A stretch of DNA of 27,191 nucleotides from XYA12-FULL-58-9 sp001798605 (lineage in GTDB: Bacteria; Myxococcota; XYA12-FULL-58-9). Below the pieces are notes generated by a model that saw nothing but the letters and a program-made list of their open reading frames with translations, searched no databases and had not been told where the DNA came from. Where the stretch lies: assembly GCA_036736205.1 (NCBI GenBank), contig DAINMX010000070.1:1-27191 (forward strand). Direction: 5' to 3'. Both the position numbers and the translations under genes were made by a program. Of this stretch, positions 8,081 through 15,266 are shown in pieces; position 1 is the stretch's first letter; each line of letters starts with the position of its first letter.

Positions 8081-8797
8081 TCACTTGGTAACCACAGTGC
8101 CGACCAGCTCCCCGGTCATCACACGGCGGATGTTGCCCCTTTTTGTCATGTTGAACACCATGATGGGCAGGTTGTTGTCTCGACACAATGAAATGGCCGT
8201 GGCGTCCATCACTTTGAGATCGCGATGGAGAACCTCGGTGTACGTCAGGTGATCGAACTTCTTTGCATCTTTGACTTTCATGGGGTCAGCATCATACACG
8301 CCATCCACCTTGGTTGCTTTGAGAATGATATCGGCGTGAATCTCCATAGCCCGCAAGGATGCTGCGGTGTCGGTGGTGAAATAGGGGTTGCCCGTGCCAG
8401 CGCCAAAGATGACCACCCGCCCTTTCTCGAGGTGGCGTACAGCCTTGCGACGAATGTACGGTTCTGCGACCTGACTCATTGAAATGGCGGATTGCACCCG
8501 TGTGGGTAGCCCAATGGACTCCAAACTGTCCTGCAACGCGAGAGAGTTGATCACCGTCGCGAGCATGCCCATGTAATCCGCCGCCGATCTGTCCATGCCG
8601 TGGGCACTTCCGGCCACACCACGAAAGATGTTGCCGGCACCAATGACAACGGCCACCTCCACACCCATGTCATGGACTTCTTTGATCTCTTCAGCGACCC
8701 CCTCGAGCACCAGCGGGCTGATACCATACCCTTTGTCGCCCTGGAGAGCTTCGCCTGAAAGCTTGAGTAGAATTCTCTTGAATTTTGGTTCACCCAT
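8081..8797 (-). CDS. pyrH: UMP kinase
   Basis: Phosphorylates UMP to UDP with ATP; hexameric cytoplasmic enzyme of the amino-acid-kinase fold, usually regulated by GTP and UTP. Seen: 238 residues starting MGEPKFKRILLKLSGEAL, with GAGNIFRG, the MDRSAADYMGMLATV block and FGAGTGNPYFTTDT, all hallmarks of PyrH. Start: the open frame continues upstream to 8893, but ATG at 8797 has GGAGA six bases before it and gives the normal N-terminus. It is the first gene of the run to tsaB. rpsB and tsf, the usual upstream partners, are absent; a divergent gene lies there instead. Confidence 0.98.
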   Translation of the reverse strand: MGEPKFKRILLKLSGEALQGDKGYGISPLVLEGVAEEIKEVHDMGVEVAVVIGAGNIFRGVAGSAHGMDRSAADYMGMLATVINSLALQDSLESIGLPTRVQSAISMSQVAEPYIRRKAVRHLEKGRVVIFGAGTGNPYFTTDTAASLRAMEIHADIILKATKVDGVYDADPMKVKDAKKFDHLTYTEVLHRDLKVMDATAISLCRDNNLPIMVFNMTKRGNIRRVMTGELVGTVVTK

Positions 8798-8824
8798 GGA
8801 ATTTCTCCACAGTTGGCGGGCTTT

Positions 8825-8854
8825 TGTATGACCAGCTCCGGCAGTGCATGTCAA
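8825..8854 (-). promoter_or_regulatory. Candidate sigma-70-type promoter for pyrH operon
   Basis: On the minus strand a perfect -35 TTGACA (8849-8854) is followed after 18 bp by a weak -10 CATACA (8825-8830), about 28 bp upstream of the pyrH start. The -35 is good and the -10 poor. Confidence 0.4.
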
Positions 8855-8947
8855 GCTCGGCGTGCAGCTCGCCAGTTGCCACGATTTGTACAAGTAGCGT
8901 ACTCATTTGCCCCAGACTCATGGTATCGCCAGGCGAGAGGAGTGACC

Positions 8948-9667
8948 TTGAACCCGTTGATCGGCATCTCCTGCGACTCCGACACAACCGTTGACAAGCG
9001 CAATATCCCTTACGATCGGTTCGTGTCCCCCCGCGCCTACGCTGACGCCATCGCCCTGGCCGGTGGCATCCCGGTTCTGTTACCACACACATTTGCTCTC
9101 ATCGATGTCGTGCGCCTCGACGGTTTGCTCATCACCGGGGGCAACTTCGACATTCCTCCGTCGTACTACGGCGAAGAACCTCGCCCTTTGCTTGGGCAGG
9201 TCAACGAAGAAAGGAGCTATTTCGAAAAGGCTCTCTGCCTGGCCGCCCTCGAGGGTGACATTCCTCTTTTGGGCGTCTGTGGCGGCATGCAGCTATTGAA
9301 TGTAGTCGTCGGCGGCACTCTTTATCAGGACCTGAGCTACCGACCCCAAACGGACATCCATGAGCAGCCGCAGGCGCGCACCCTGCCGCACCACGAAGTG
9401 TCAATTGCTCCAAACAGTAAGCTCGCCTGTGTCTGTGACACCACAGGAATGCGAGTCAACAGCACCCACCATCAGATCATCCACAACCTTGGTATGCACG
9501 TCAGCGCCGCAGCGACCGCGCTCGACGGCGTCATCGAGGCCATCGAGCTACCGGGCCATACTTTTGCTATTGGCGTCCAATGGCACCCCGAGCTTCTCGA
9601 CAGTCCACAACAGCACGCCATCTACCGCGCGTTTGTCAAAGCGGCTCAACCATCCTCAGGCGAGTAG
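8948..9667 (+). CDS. Class I glutamine amidotransferase-like hydrolase (peptidase C26, PuuD-like)
   Basis: Family members hydrolyse gamma-glutamyl amides such as gamma-glutamyl-GABA; the substrate here is not determined. Seen: 239 residues with MNPLIGISCD at the start, LGVCGGMQLLN carrying the nucleophile Cys111, NSTHHQ near residue 171, and GVQWHPE with the partners His213 and Glu215, so the triad is complete. Start: the frame is open from 8813, but TTG at 8948 has GAGGAG five bases upstream and gives the standard N-terminus. It is divergent from pyrH, and its last 22 nt overlap the end of dnaB on the opposite strand. No polyamine or glutamate genes are nearby, so the pathway is unknown. Confidence 0.9.
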   Translation: MNPLIGISCDSDTTVDKRNIPYDRFVSPRAYADAIALAGGIPVLLPHTFALIDVVRLDGLLITGGNFDIPPSYYGEEPRPLLGQVNEERSYFEKALCLAALEGDIPLLGVCGGMQLLNVVVGGTLYQDLSYRPQTDIHEQPQARTLPHHEVSIAPNSKLACVCDTTGMRVNSTHHQIIHNLGMHVSAAATALDGVIEAIELPGHTFAIGVQWHPELLDSPQQHAIYRAFVKAAQPSSGE

Positions 9668-10989
9668 TTCTCGAAGCGGGTGAACTCGTGGAAGAACTTT
9701 AGGCGTACGGTGTCGGTGGGACCGTTGCGCTGCTTACCGACGATGAACTCGGCGATGCCCTTGGATTCAGTGTCTTCGTTGTAATACTCGTCGCGGTAAA
9801 CGAAACAGATGACGTCGGCATCTTGCTCGATGGCACCCGACTCGCGTAGGTCACTGAGCATCGGACGTTTGTCGACCCGCGACTCGAGGGAACGGTTGAG
9901 CTGACTCAAGGCAATGACTGGAATAGAGAGCTCCTTGGCTAACGCCTTGAGGCCACGGGAGATCTCCGAAATCTCTCGCTCCCGCCCTTCGGTGCTGCGA
10001 CCTCGCATCAACTGCAAATAGTCGATGATGATCATGCCCAGGCCCTTTTCGGCCTGCAGCCGCCGCGCTTTGGCGCGCATCTCCAAAACCCCGATGGCAC
10101 CCGTGTCATCGATGTACAGGGGCGCCTCGGCCAACGCCCCGGCTGCCCGCGCGAGCTTGGGCCAATCGCTGTCTTTGAGAAAGCCGCCGCGCATGCGATG
10201 ACCATCGATGCGGCCTTCTGAGCAAAGCATGCGCATCACCAGCTGCGACGTGGACATCTCCAAGGAGAACACCGCTACGGGCACTTTGGCCCGTATCGCC
10301 CCGTTGACGCCAATATTGAGGGCAACGGCAGTCTTGCCCATCGACGGGCGTCCAGCAATGATGATCAACTCACCCGGTTGGAATCCGGAAGTGAGGCGAT
10401 CGAGATCGACAAAGCCTGTGGGTACCCCGGTGACAGCCTCCTTGCGCTCGTAGAGCGTCTCAATCCTCTTGAAGGCGTCTTTGACGGCATCTTTGAGGGG
10501 CACAAAACTTCTATGCTCCCGATCGCGGGTGATCTCAAAGATCTTGGCCTCCGCCTCATCGAGGAGGATATCTATTTCAGCTCCTGCTTCGTAGCCCTGA
10601 CCGGCGATGGCGGTGGTGGCTTGAATCAATCGGCGGGTCAGCGACCGGTTGCGCACGATGCTCGCATAATAACGAGCATTGGCAGCGGTAGGCACACTCT
10701 CCGTCAACGACGCGAGGAAAGCCGTGCCCCCAACCGACTCGAGCTCGCCCTTGGAGCGCAACTCAGAGCTGACGGTGATCTCGTCTATCGGCTCCGAGCG
10801 CTCGAAAAGGCAAAGCATCGCGTCAAAGACCTTGGCATGTGCGGGTCGGTAGAAATCGTCAGGCCTGATAGTCTCGATGGTCTCGAGGAGCGCCGCACGA
10901 TCCAGCATCATCGCCCCGAGCACCGAACGCTCTGCATCGACATCCTGCGGCGGGATCCGCCCATGGCGGGTCGTCGGCTCGGAGACCAT
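9646..10989 (-). CDS. dnaB: Replicative DNA helicase
   Basis: Hexameric 5'-to-3' helicase at the replication fork. Seen: 447 residues. The N-terminal DnaB domain starts at about residue 12 (PPQDVDAERSVLGAMMLD). The RecA-like domain has Walker A GRPSMGKT at 213-220, the FSLEMS motif, Walker B IIIDYLQLM, the ALSQLNRSLE sensor segment, and the SDLRESGAIEQDAD stretch. No intein is present. Start: ATG at 10989 with AGGAAGG about ten bases upstream. It follows rplI at 133 nt, the common rpsF-rpsR-rplI-dnaB order. The 3' end overlaps the convergent C26 hydrolase gene by 22 nt. Confidence 0.98.
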   Translation of the reverse strand: MVSEPTTRHGRIPPQDVDAERSVLGAMMLDRAALLETIETIRPDDFYRPAHAKVFDAMLCLFERSEPIDEITVSSELRSKGELESVGGTAFLASLTESVPTAANARYYASIVRNRSLTRRLIQATTAIAGQGYEAGAEIDILLDEAEAKIFEITRDREHRSFVPLKDAVKDAFKRIETLYERKEAVTGVPTGFVDLDRLTSGFQPGELIIIAGRPSMGKTAVALNIGVNGAIRAKVPVAVFSLEMSTSQLVMRMLCSEGRIDGHRMRGGFLKDSDWPKLARAAGALAEAPLYIDDTGAIGVLEMRAKARRLQAEKGLGMIIIDYLQLMRGRSTEGREREISEISRGLKALAKELSIPVIALSQLNRSLESRVDKRPMLSDLRESGAIEQDADVICFVYRDEYYNEDTESKGIAEFIVGKQRNGPTDTVRLKFFHEFTRFENYSPEDG

Positions 10990-11054
10990 GGCTCAAGCCT
11001 TCCTCAACCCAATGGGGTTTGCAACACTGATTCGGCAACACTGTTTTGGCAATG

Positions 11055-11102
11055 GGCTCCCGAAACCATTGGGCCTTTGAAAACCCTGTGTTCCCGGGAG
11101 CC
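11055..11102 (-). promoter_or_regulatory. Inverted repeat in the rplI-dnaB intergenic region
   Basis: GGCTCCCG at 11055-11062 is complementary to CGGGAGCC at 11095-11102, an 8-bp stem with a 32-nt loop. A second small hairpin, AACCC-AATG-GGGTT, lies at 11006-11019, just before dnaB. No U-run follows either, so these are not clear terminators; they may modulate dnaB expression or processing. Confidence 0.35.
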
Positions 11103-11122
11103 TCAGAGCCACTGAACGGTCG

Positions 11123-11566
11123 CTACTCTGCAACCACCCAGACCTTAACTTGGGCGTTGACAGCGCCATTCAGGCGCACTGGCACCTGATAGACACCGAG
11201 CGCTTTGATCGGCTCGTCGAGCAAGATCTGCCGACGATCCAGCTCCACGCCCTCGTCCGCCAAACCACGAGCGATGTCGTGTGTGGTCACGGAGCCGAAC
11301 AACTTGTCCTGCTCGCCAACCTTGCGGGCGATGGTCACGGAGACATTGGCGAGTCGAGCTGCCTGAGCCTCCGCATCCTTCTTGGCTCGCGCCAAGCTGA
11401 AGCTCGCGAGTCGTTTCTCATGCTCAAGTCGCTTTTTACTTTTCGTCGAAGCGGGAATCGCCATCTTATGGGGCAGTAAAAGATTCCGAGCGTAACCATC
11501 TTTGACGGTCACGAGGTCACCGATAACTCCCAGATTGGCCACATCTTCAATAAGAATTATTTCCAT
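11123..11566 (-). CDS. rplI: 50S ribosomal protein L9
   Basis: Binds 23S rRNA at the base of the L1 stalk and helps maintain reading frame. Seen: 147 residues: N-terminal domain MEIILIEDVANLG, the GYARNLLLPHKMA segment with its Gly/Asn/Pro pattern, then the long connecting helix and the C-terminal domain ending in VWVVAE. Length and both domains are normal. Start: a GTG at 11569 directly precedes ATG 11566; the ATG has GGAG six bases upstream and gives the standard N-terminus. It is ten nucleotides downstream of rpsR. Confidence 0.98.
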   Translation of the reverse strand: MEIILIEDVANLGVIGDLVTVKDGYARNLLLPHKMAIPASTKSKKRLEHEKRLASFSLARAKKDAEAQAARLANVSVTIARKVGEQDKLFGSVTTHDIARGLADEGVELDRRQILLDEPIKALGVYQVPVRLNGAVNAQVKVWVVAE

Positions 11567-11576
11567 CACTTACTCC

Positions 11577-12008
11577 TCACGCGCCGGTGATTGCATAAGG
11601 GATCAATGCCAAGGACCGAGCCCGCTTGATCGCGCGAGCGAGCTCACGCTGATGCTTGGCACAGGTGCCGGAAATTCGCCGAGGCACGACCTTGCCGCGT
11701 TCGCTGATGTAGTACTTGAGAGTCCCAGCATCGCGATAATCGATCACGGCTTCCTTCTCGCCACAGAAACGGCACGACTTGCGCCGGCGAAAAGCGCGAA
11801 ACGAACGGCCAGCGCGATCTTCGGCTGAGCCATCGCCGCCATGAAAATCCCGATCCCCGCCGCGGAAATCCCGATCCCCGCCGTGGAAATCCCGATCCCC
11901 TCTATCGCCGCCCCGGAAGTCCCGATCCCCGCCTCGGAAATCCCGATCGCCTCTATCGCCGCCCCGGAAATCCCCTCTGTCGCCTCTCTTTTCGTAATTG
12001 TCTTCCAT
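11577..12008 (-). CDS. rpsR: 30S ribosomal protein S18 with N-terminal RGGDRDF-repeat extension
   Basis: Binds S6 and 16S rRNA in the platform of the small subunit. Seen: 143 residues, about twice the common 75-85. Residues 76-143 are the canonical domain, with CRFC (C79, C82) and C116/H119, the zinc-binding 'C+' form. Residues 8-60 are an extension of units of the type RGGDRDF and RGGDRGDRDF with His replacing Arg in places, a mixed-charge Gly/Arg/Asp low-complexity stretch encoded by tandem DNA repeats. Start: ATG at 12008 with GGAG eight bases upstream; ATG 12014 would lie too close to the site. The rpsF stop TGA is just upstream. The gene ssb, often found between rpsF and rpsR, is absent. 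Confidence 0.95.
   Translation of the reverse strand: MEDNYEKRGDRGDFRGGDRGDRDFRGGDRDFRGGDRGDRDFHGGDRDFRGGDRDFHGGDGSAEDRAGRSFRAFRRRKSCRFCGEKEAVIDYRDAGTLKYYISERGKVVPRRISGTCAKHQRELARAIKRARSLALIPYAITGA
11841..11990 (-). repeat. In-frame tandem repeats in rpsR
   Basis: About seven imperfect tandem units of 21 or 30 bp, with plus-strand core GAAATCCCGATCCCC followed by GCCGCG-type ends. They code for RGGDRDF and RGGDRGDRDF peptide units. All units keep frame, so copy-number change would alter the length of S18 without breaking it. Confidence 0.85.
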
Positions 12009-12013
12009 GACCA

Positions 12014-12502
12014 TCACTCCTTTCCGGGCTCGTCGAGATCGTCGTCGCTGGCTGAAATCTCGCCCTCTGGGTCATCGTCCCCGTGAGCGTCTTCATCAGC
12101 AAACTCGGCATGGAACTTCCCATCGGCGGCCTCAGCGGCCTCGCCCTGATCTGGTTCGTCGTACTTGGGCGTGTCGTATTCTTTCTCTTCGCGAGTGGCA
12201 GGATCTACGGAATCCTGAACCTTGACGGTCAGAAACCGCAAGATCTTGTCAGAGATGCGCAGGTTGCGCTCGATCTCGGCCACCAAGTCGCCTACGCCGA
12301 GATAGACAGCGTGGACATAAATGCCACGGGATTGCTTTTTGATCGGATATGCCAGGCGCTTCTTGCCCCAGTGATCGATCGCAAGCAACTTGCCACCCTT
12401 CGTCTTCACCACTTCCCGAACCCGGTCCAACGTCGCTTCGATTGCATCGCCAGCGATGTCGGGCCGCACCACCATTGTGGTCTCGTACTCCGTCATCAAC
12501 AT
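12014..12502 (-). CDS. rpsF: 30S ribosomal protein S6 with acidic C-terminal tail
   Basis: Partner of S18 on 16S rRNA. Seen: about 162 residues. The ferredoxin-like core runs from YETTMVVRPD to about residue 105 (NLRISDKILRFLTVKV). It is followed by a ~57-residue tail dominated by Asp and Glu (for example DEDAHGDDDPEGE and SASDDDLDEP). Acidic tails occur in some S6 proteins (E. coli adds Glu residues post-translationally), but this one is long and genetically encoded. Start: ATG codons at 12505, 12502 and 12496 are possible, with GAGG upstream; 12502 has the best spacing. The stop is 5 nt before the rpsR start. A structured leader lies upstream. Confidence 0.95.
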   Translation of the reverse strand: MLMTEYETTMVVRPDIAGDAIEATLDRVREVVKTKGGKLLAIDHWGKKRLAYPIKKQSRGIYVHAVYLGVGDLVAEIERNLRISDKILRFLTVKVQDSVDPATREEKEYDTPKYDEPDQGEAAEAADGKFHAEFADEDAHGDDDPEGEISASDDDLDEPGKE

Positions 12503-12518
12503 CATCTACCTCACAGTT

Positions 12519-12553
12519 TTGGTCTTCGGGCCACCGCCCTTGGCGGTGACCAA
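12519..12553 (-). promoter_or_regulatory. Candidate S6:S18-binding leader element of rpsF
   Basis: On the minus strand, outer stem TTGGTC (12553-12548) pairs with GACCAA (12524-12519). Inner stem ACCGCC (12547-12542) pairs with GGCGGT (12538-12533) with a 3-nt loop. The eight bases GGCCCGAA are left as a 3'-side bulge containing CCG. It lies just before the rpsF ribosome binding site. Known S6:S18 leaders are hairpins with a bulged CCG that mimics the 16S binding site; the match is by eye and not scored. Confidence 0.5.
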
Positions 12554-12579
12554 CTGTTCTGGTCACCACCATGGTGACC
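12545..12579 (-). promoter_or_regulatory. Mutually exclusive hairpins upstream of rpsF
   Basis: Three copies of the same heptamer alternate in orientation on the plus strand: GGTGACC at 12545-12551, GGTCACC at 12561-12567 and GGTGACC at 12573-12579. The middle copy can pair with either flank (loops of 9 or 5 nt), and the first copy overlaps the candidate S6:S18 element. This is the layout of a switching leader. Confidence 0.45.
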
Positions 12580-12619
12580 ATTCAAAAGGGAGGATTGGAA
12601 GCAACGTGTCTCGTGCCTC

Positions 12620-13237
12620 TCACTCTTCCCCATTCTTCTCTTCGCCCTCTTCGCCTTTGCCGTCCGCGTCTTCTTCTTTGTCACGCCTACGGTTGAACTG
12701 ATTCATCGCCTTCTGAACACCCTGGCCAATCACCATTTCCACGGCCGTGGCCGCCTTCTTAATTGCGCCATCGATCTCGACGCGCTCCAGGGCAACGAAC
12801 CTCGACAACACCCAATCAGCACCGTCTCCCTCAGGCTTGCCGATACCAACTCGAACACGCACAAAATCTCTCTCGACCTGCGACATGATCGACCGCAATC
12901 CGTTGTGGCCACCATGTCCTCCGCCAATCTTGATCCGAACTTCTCCCGGCTCAAAATCGAGATCATCGTGAATGACGATCAGCTGTGCAACTTCCTCCTC
13001 AAAGCAACCAACCAATGCGGCAACCGAGTCGCCACTCTTGTTCATATAGGTGGTTGGCTCGACCAACATCACCTCTTGGGCCTCGATGCAACCGCAGCTC
13101 ACCAGCGCTTGCCCGTGGCTGTGCGCCCGGGGAAAACCGTGACGCCTCGCCAACTCGCTAACAACCTCAAAACCGACGTTATGGCGGGTTCCGTCGTACT
13201 TTGTTCCCGGATTACCGAGACCAACCACAAACAGCAT
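12620..13237 (-). CDS. pth: Peptidyl-tRNA hydrolase
   Basis: Releases tRNA from prematurely dropped peptidyl-tRNA in the cytoplasm. Seen: the domain begins MLFVVGLGNPG; the catalytic His19 is in GTRHNVGFE; the substrate-binding TTYMNKSG and the VIHDDLDFEPGEVRIK with the active-site Asp are present; GGGHGGHNGLRS follows. The last ~20 residues are a Lys/Glu-rich charged tail beyond the normal end. Start: the frame opens at TTG 13258, but ATG 13237 gives the standard N-terminus. It is 30 nt after rplY. Confidence 0.97.
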   Translation of the reverse strand: MLFVVGLGNPGTKYDGTRHNVGFEVVSELARRHGFPRAHSHGQALVSCGCIEAQEVMLVEPTTYMNKSGDSVAALVGCFEEEVAQLIVIHDDLDFEPGEVRIKIGGGHGGHNGLRSIMSQVERDFVRVRVGIGKPEGDGADWVLSRFVALERVEIDGAIKKAATAVEMVIGQGVQKAMNQFNRRRDKEEDADGKGEEGEEKNGEE

Positions 13238-13267
13238 TCCGCGCTCACCACGAACCAATCGCCGTGG

Positions 13268-13951
13268 CTATTCCTTCTTCGCTTCGGTCTCGCCGGCCTT
13301 TGCTCCCGCCGCAGGAGCCGCCGCCGCAGCAGCAGCCCCATCCGCCGGCACCGCACCTTCAGCTGCAACCTCGACCGCCACAACTTCCTCGGCCTCGGGC
13401 TCGAACACGGAGACGACCGCTTCGGGTCGCTTCGCGGTGAAGACGACACCCTCGGGCAGCTTGATCTTGTCGGTATGGAGAACCTGATTGATTCCGAGCT
13501 CGGAAACGTCGACCATCAGGCTGCTGGGCACCAAGCCTGGCAAGCACTGAACTTCGGCGCGGTGCATGAGCTGTGACAGCAAGCCACCTTCAATGACGCC
13601 GGGTGCCTTGCCAACAATCTCGATGCGGACTTCGACACGGATCGGCTTCTTCATGTCAACCGCGTAGAGGTCGACGTGCAGAATGTTTCGTGACACCGGA
13701 TCGACCTGGACATCCTTAATCAAGGCCTTGAAATTATCGCCGCCGTCAACCGTCACGTCGTAGATATGGCTTCTCCCGTAGGTTCTGCGCTGCTCCCGAA
13801 ACATGATGGGATTGAGGGCGAGCAGGCGCGGTTCTCGCCCAGGCCCATACGCAATTGCTGGCGTCAAACCAGCTACGTGTAATTTGTGAGCCTGGCCTTT
13901 GCCACTCTTGGTGCGGGCTTGGCATGCGATTGTGCTAGACAACTCGACCAT
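13268..13951 (-). CDS. rplY: 50S ribosomal protein L25 (Ctc/TL5 form)
   Basis: 5S rRNA-binding protein; the long Ctc form is associated with general stress in some bacteria. Seen: 227 residues. The N-terminal L25 domain has KSGKGQAHKLHVAGLTPAIAYG and the VDPVSRNILHVDLYAV segment. The C-terminal TL5 domain (IEIVGKAPGVIEGG, LPEGVVF) is present. The last ~40 residues are an Ala/Glu-rich low-complexity tail ending in KKE. Start: ATG at 13951 with GAGGAG six bases upstream, rather than the frame's first possible start at 13981. It follows prs by 26 nt. Confidence 0.97.
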   Translation of the reverse strand: MVELSSTIACQARTKSGKGQAHKLHVAGLTPAIAYGPGREPRLLALNPIMFREQRRTYGRSHIYDVTVDGGDNFKALIKDVQVDPVSRNILHVDLYAVDMKKPIRVEVRIEIVGKAPGVIEGGLLSQLMHRAEVQCLPGLVPSSLMVDVSELGINQVLHTDKIKLPEGVVFTAKRPEAVVSVFEPEAEEVVAVEVAAEGAVPADGAAAAAAAPAAGAKAGETEAKKE

Positions 13952-13977
13952 AACGAACTCCTCATGTAACTCGCCAC

Positions 13978-14925
13978 TCACACGAACAGCGAGCTCACCG
14001 AATCTCCCTGATGAATCCGCCGAAGCGCCTTCGACAAAAGTGGCGCCACAGACAGAACTTTAATCTTTTTGCACTCCCGCGCTTTCTCATTCAACGGGAC
14101 CGTGTCGGTCACCACGACCTTCTCAATCGCCGACTCCTCGAGTCGTTGGATTGCGGGACCAGACAACACGCCGTGTGTCGCGTAGGCGACGACACGACGC
14201 GCGCCCTTGTTGAGCAGCGCCGTGGCAGCGTTGGTCAACGTGCCCGCAGTATCGACGATGTCATCAATGAGTACGGCATCGCGACCATCAACCTCACCGA
14301 TGATATTGAGTACCTCGGCAACGTTCGCCTTCGGGCGCCGCTTATCGATGATCGCCAAACCGCTGCCATGGCGTTTCGAATAGGCACGTGCCCGTTCCAC
14401 ACCGCCGGCATCGGGTGAGACCAGAACAGTTTCCTCTGCCGGATGATTCGCCCACATGTCTTGTAGCAACACCGGCATGGCGAATAGGTGGTCAAAGGGG
14501 ATGTCGAAGAACCCTTGAATTTGACCTGCGTGCAAATCAATAGCAAGGATGCGCGTGGCACCAGCTGCCTCAATCAAATCGCAAACCAGCTTGGCGGTGA
14601 TGGGCGTACGAGGCGCGACCTTGCGGTCCTGACGACCATAGCCGTAGTAAGGGATCACCGCGCAGATGGAACTGGCCGACGAGCGCTTGAGCGCGTCGAT
14701 CATGATCACCAGCTCCATAATGTGATCATTGGCGGGAGACGACGTTGATTGCACCACAAAAATGTCGGCGTTGCGGACATTCTCGCCAATCTCGACGTAC
14801 AACTCGCCGTCGGAAAAACGCGTGAGGGTTGCATCACCGAGCGGGATGTCGAGGTTCTCACAGATCCTGCGGGTGAGCTCTGGATTCGAGCTTCCCGCAA
14901 AAACCTTTAGAGCACCCTCCAACAT
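13978..14925 (-). CDS. prs: Ribose-phosphate pyrophosphokinase
   Basis: Makes PRPP from ribose 5-phosphate and ATP for nucleotide, His and Trp synthesis. Seen: 315 residues, the family length. Motifs: FAGSSNPELTRRI at the N-terminus, the RQDRKVAPRTPITAKL ATP/flexible-loop region, DLHAGQIQGFF (PRPP synthase signature), and VLIDDIVDTAGTL, the ribose-5-phosphate loop. Start: ATG at 14925 with TGGAG six bases upstream. It follows tRNA-Gln by 31 nt and precedes rplY, consistent with one transcript. Confidence 0.98.
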   Translation of the reverse strand: MLEGALKVFAGSSNPELTRRICENLDIPLGDATLTRFSDGELYVEIGENVRNADIFVVQSTSSPANDHIMELVIMIDALKRSSASSICAVIPYYGYGRQDRKVAPRTPITAKLVCDLIEAAGATRILAIDLHAGQIQGFFDIPFDHLFAMPVLLQDMWANHPAEETVLVSPDAGGVERARAYSKRHGSGLAIIDKRRPKANVAEVLNIIGEVDGRDAVLIDDIVDTAGTLTNAATALLNKGARRVVAYATHGVLSGPAIQRLEESAIEKVVVTDTVPLNEKARECKKIKVLSVAPLLSKALRRIHQGDSVSSLFV

Positions 14926-14956
14926 CGTTCACTCCAGTGAGCGGATAGGGAATGTC

Positions 14957-15033
14957 TGGTTGGGGCGCCAGGATTCGAACCTGGGAATGCCGGTACCAAA
15001 AACCGGTGCCTTACCAGACTTGGCTACGCCCCA
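14957..15033 (-). tRNA. tRNA-Gln (anticodon TTG)
   Basis: Complete cloverleaf on the minus strand. Acceptor TGGGGCG (5' end at 15033) pairs with CGCCCCA. Anticodon stem CCGGT/ACCGG encloses loop TTTTGGT, with TTG at positions 34-36 giving Gln. The T-loop GTTCGAATC is present, then discriminator A and an encoded CCA (3' end at 14957). It lies between a TTGACA promoter and prs. Confidence 0.97.
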
Positions 15034-15084
15034 ACGCATTCTCCATCACCCCGTGGGCCCTGCTGGCCCGCGAAAGGAGGCGGA

Positions 15085-15113
15085 GAACTAGCAATAAGAC
15101 GGCGAGCTGTCAA
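15085..15113 (-). promoter_or_regulatory. Promoter of the tRNA-Gln-prs transcript
   Basis: On the minus strand, -35 TTGACA (15108-15113), exactly 17 bp, then -10 TAGTTC (15085-15090). The predicted start is roughly 45 nt before the tRNA 5' end. The -35 is perfect and the -10 matches at three positions. Confidence 0.6.
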
Positions 15114-15190
15114 CGGGATCGTGGGCAATTGGCAGGAAAAAAGTGTGCGAAAACCGCAGACACCAACAAGTGGACGGCTTGTTCGCTGAC

Positions 15191-15230
15191 AATAAAAAAC
15201 GCCGCCCCGGTTGCCCAAGGCGGCGTTCTC
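15191..15230 (-). terminator. Rho-independent terminator after the lipoprotein gene
   Basis: On the minus strand AACGCCGCC (15227-15219) pairs perfectly with GGCGGCGTT (15207-15199), a 9-bp G+C-rich stem with an 11-nt loop, followed by a T-rich run. It lies 37 nt beyond the lipoprotein stop codon and separates that gene from the tRNA-Gln promoter. Confidence 0.9.
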
Positions 15231-15266
15231 ATATCTCAACGGAGCCCGCGCTCGCTTCTGGCTCGC

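Noticed and set aside
11006..11102. Hairpins between rplI and dnaB considered as an intrinsic terminator
   Set aside because: No run of T follows either stem, and the gene order favours continued transcription.
10378..11115. Long plus-strand open frame (245 codons) opposite dnaB
   Set aside because: It is entirely antisense to dnaB, whose motifs are complete; the translated sequence shows no domain and no ribosome site.
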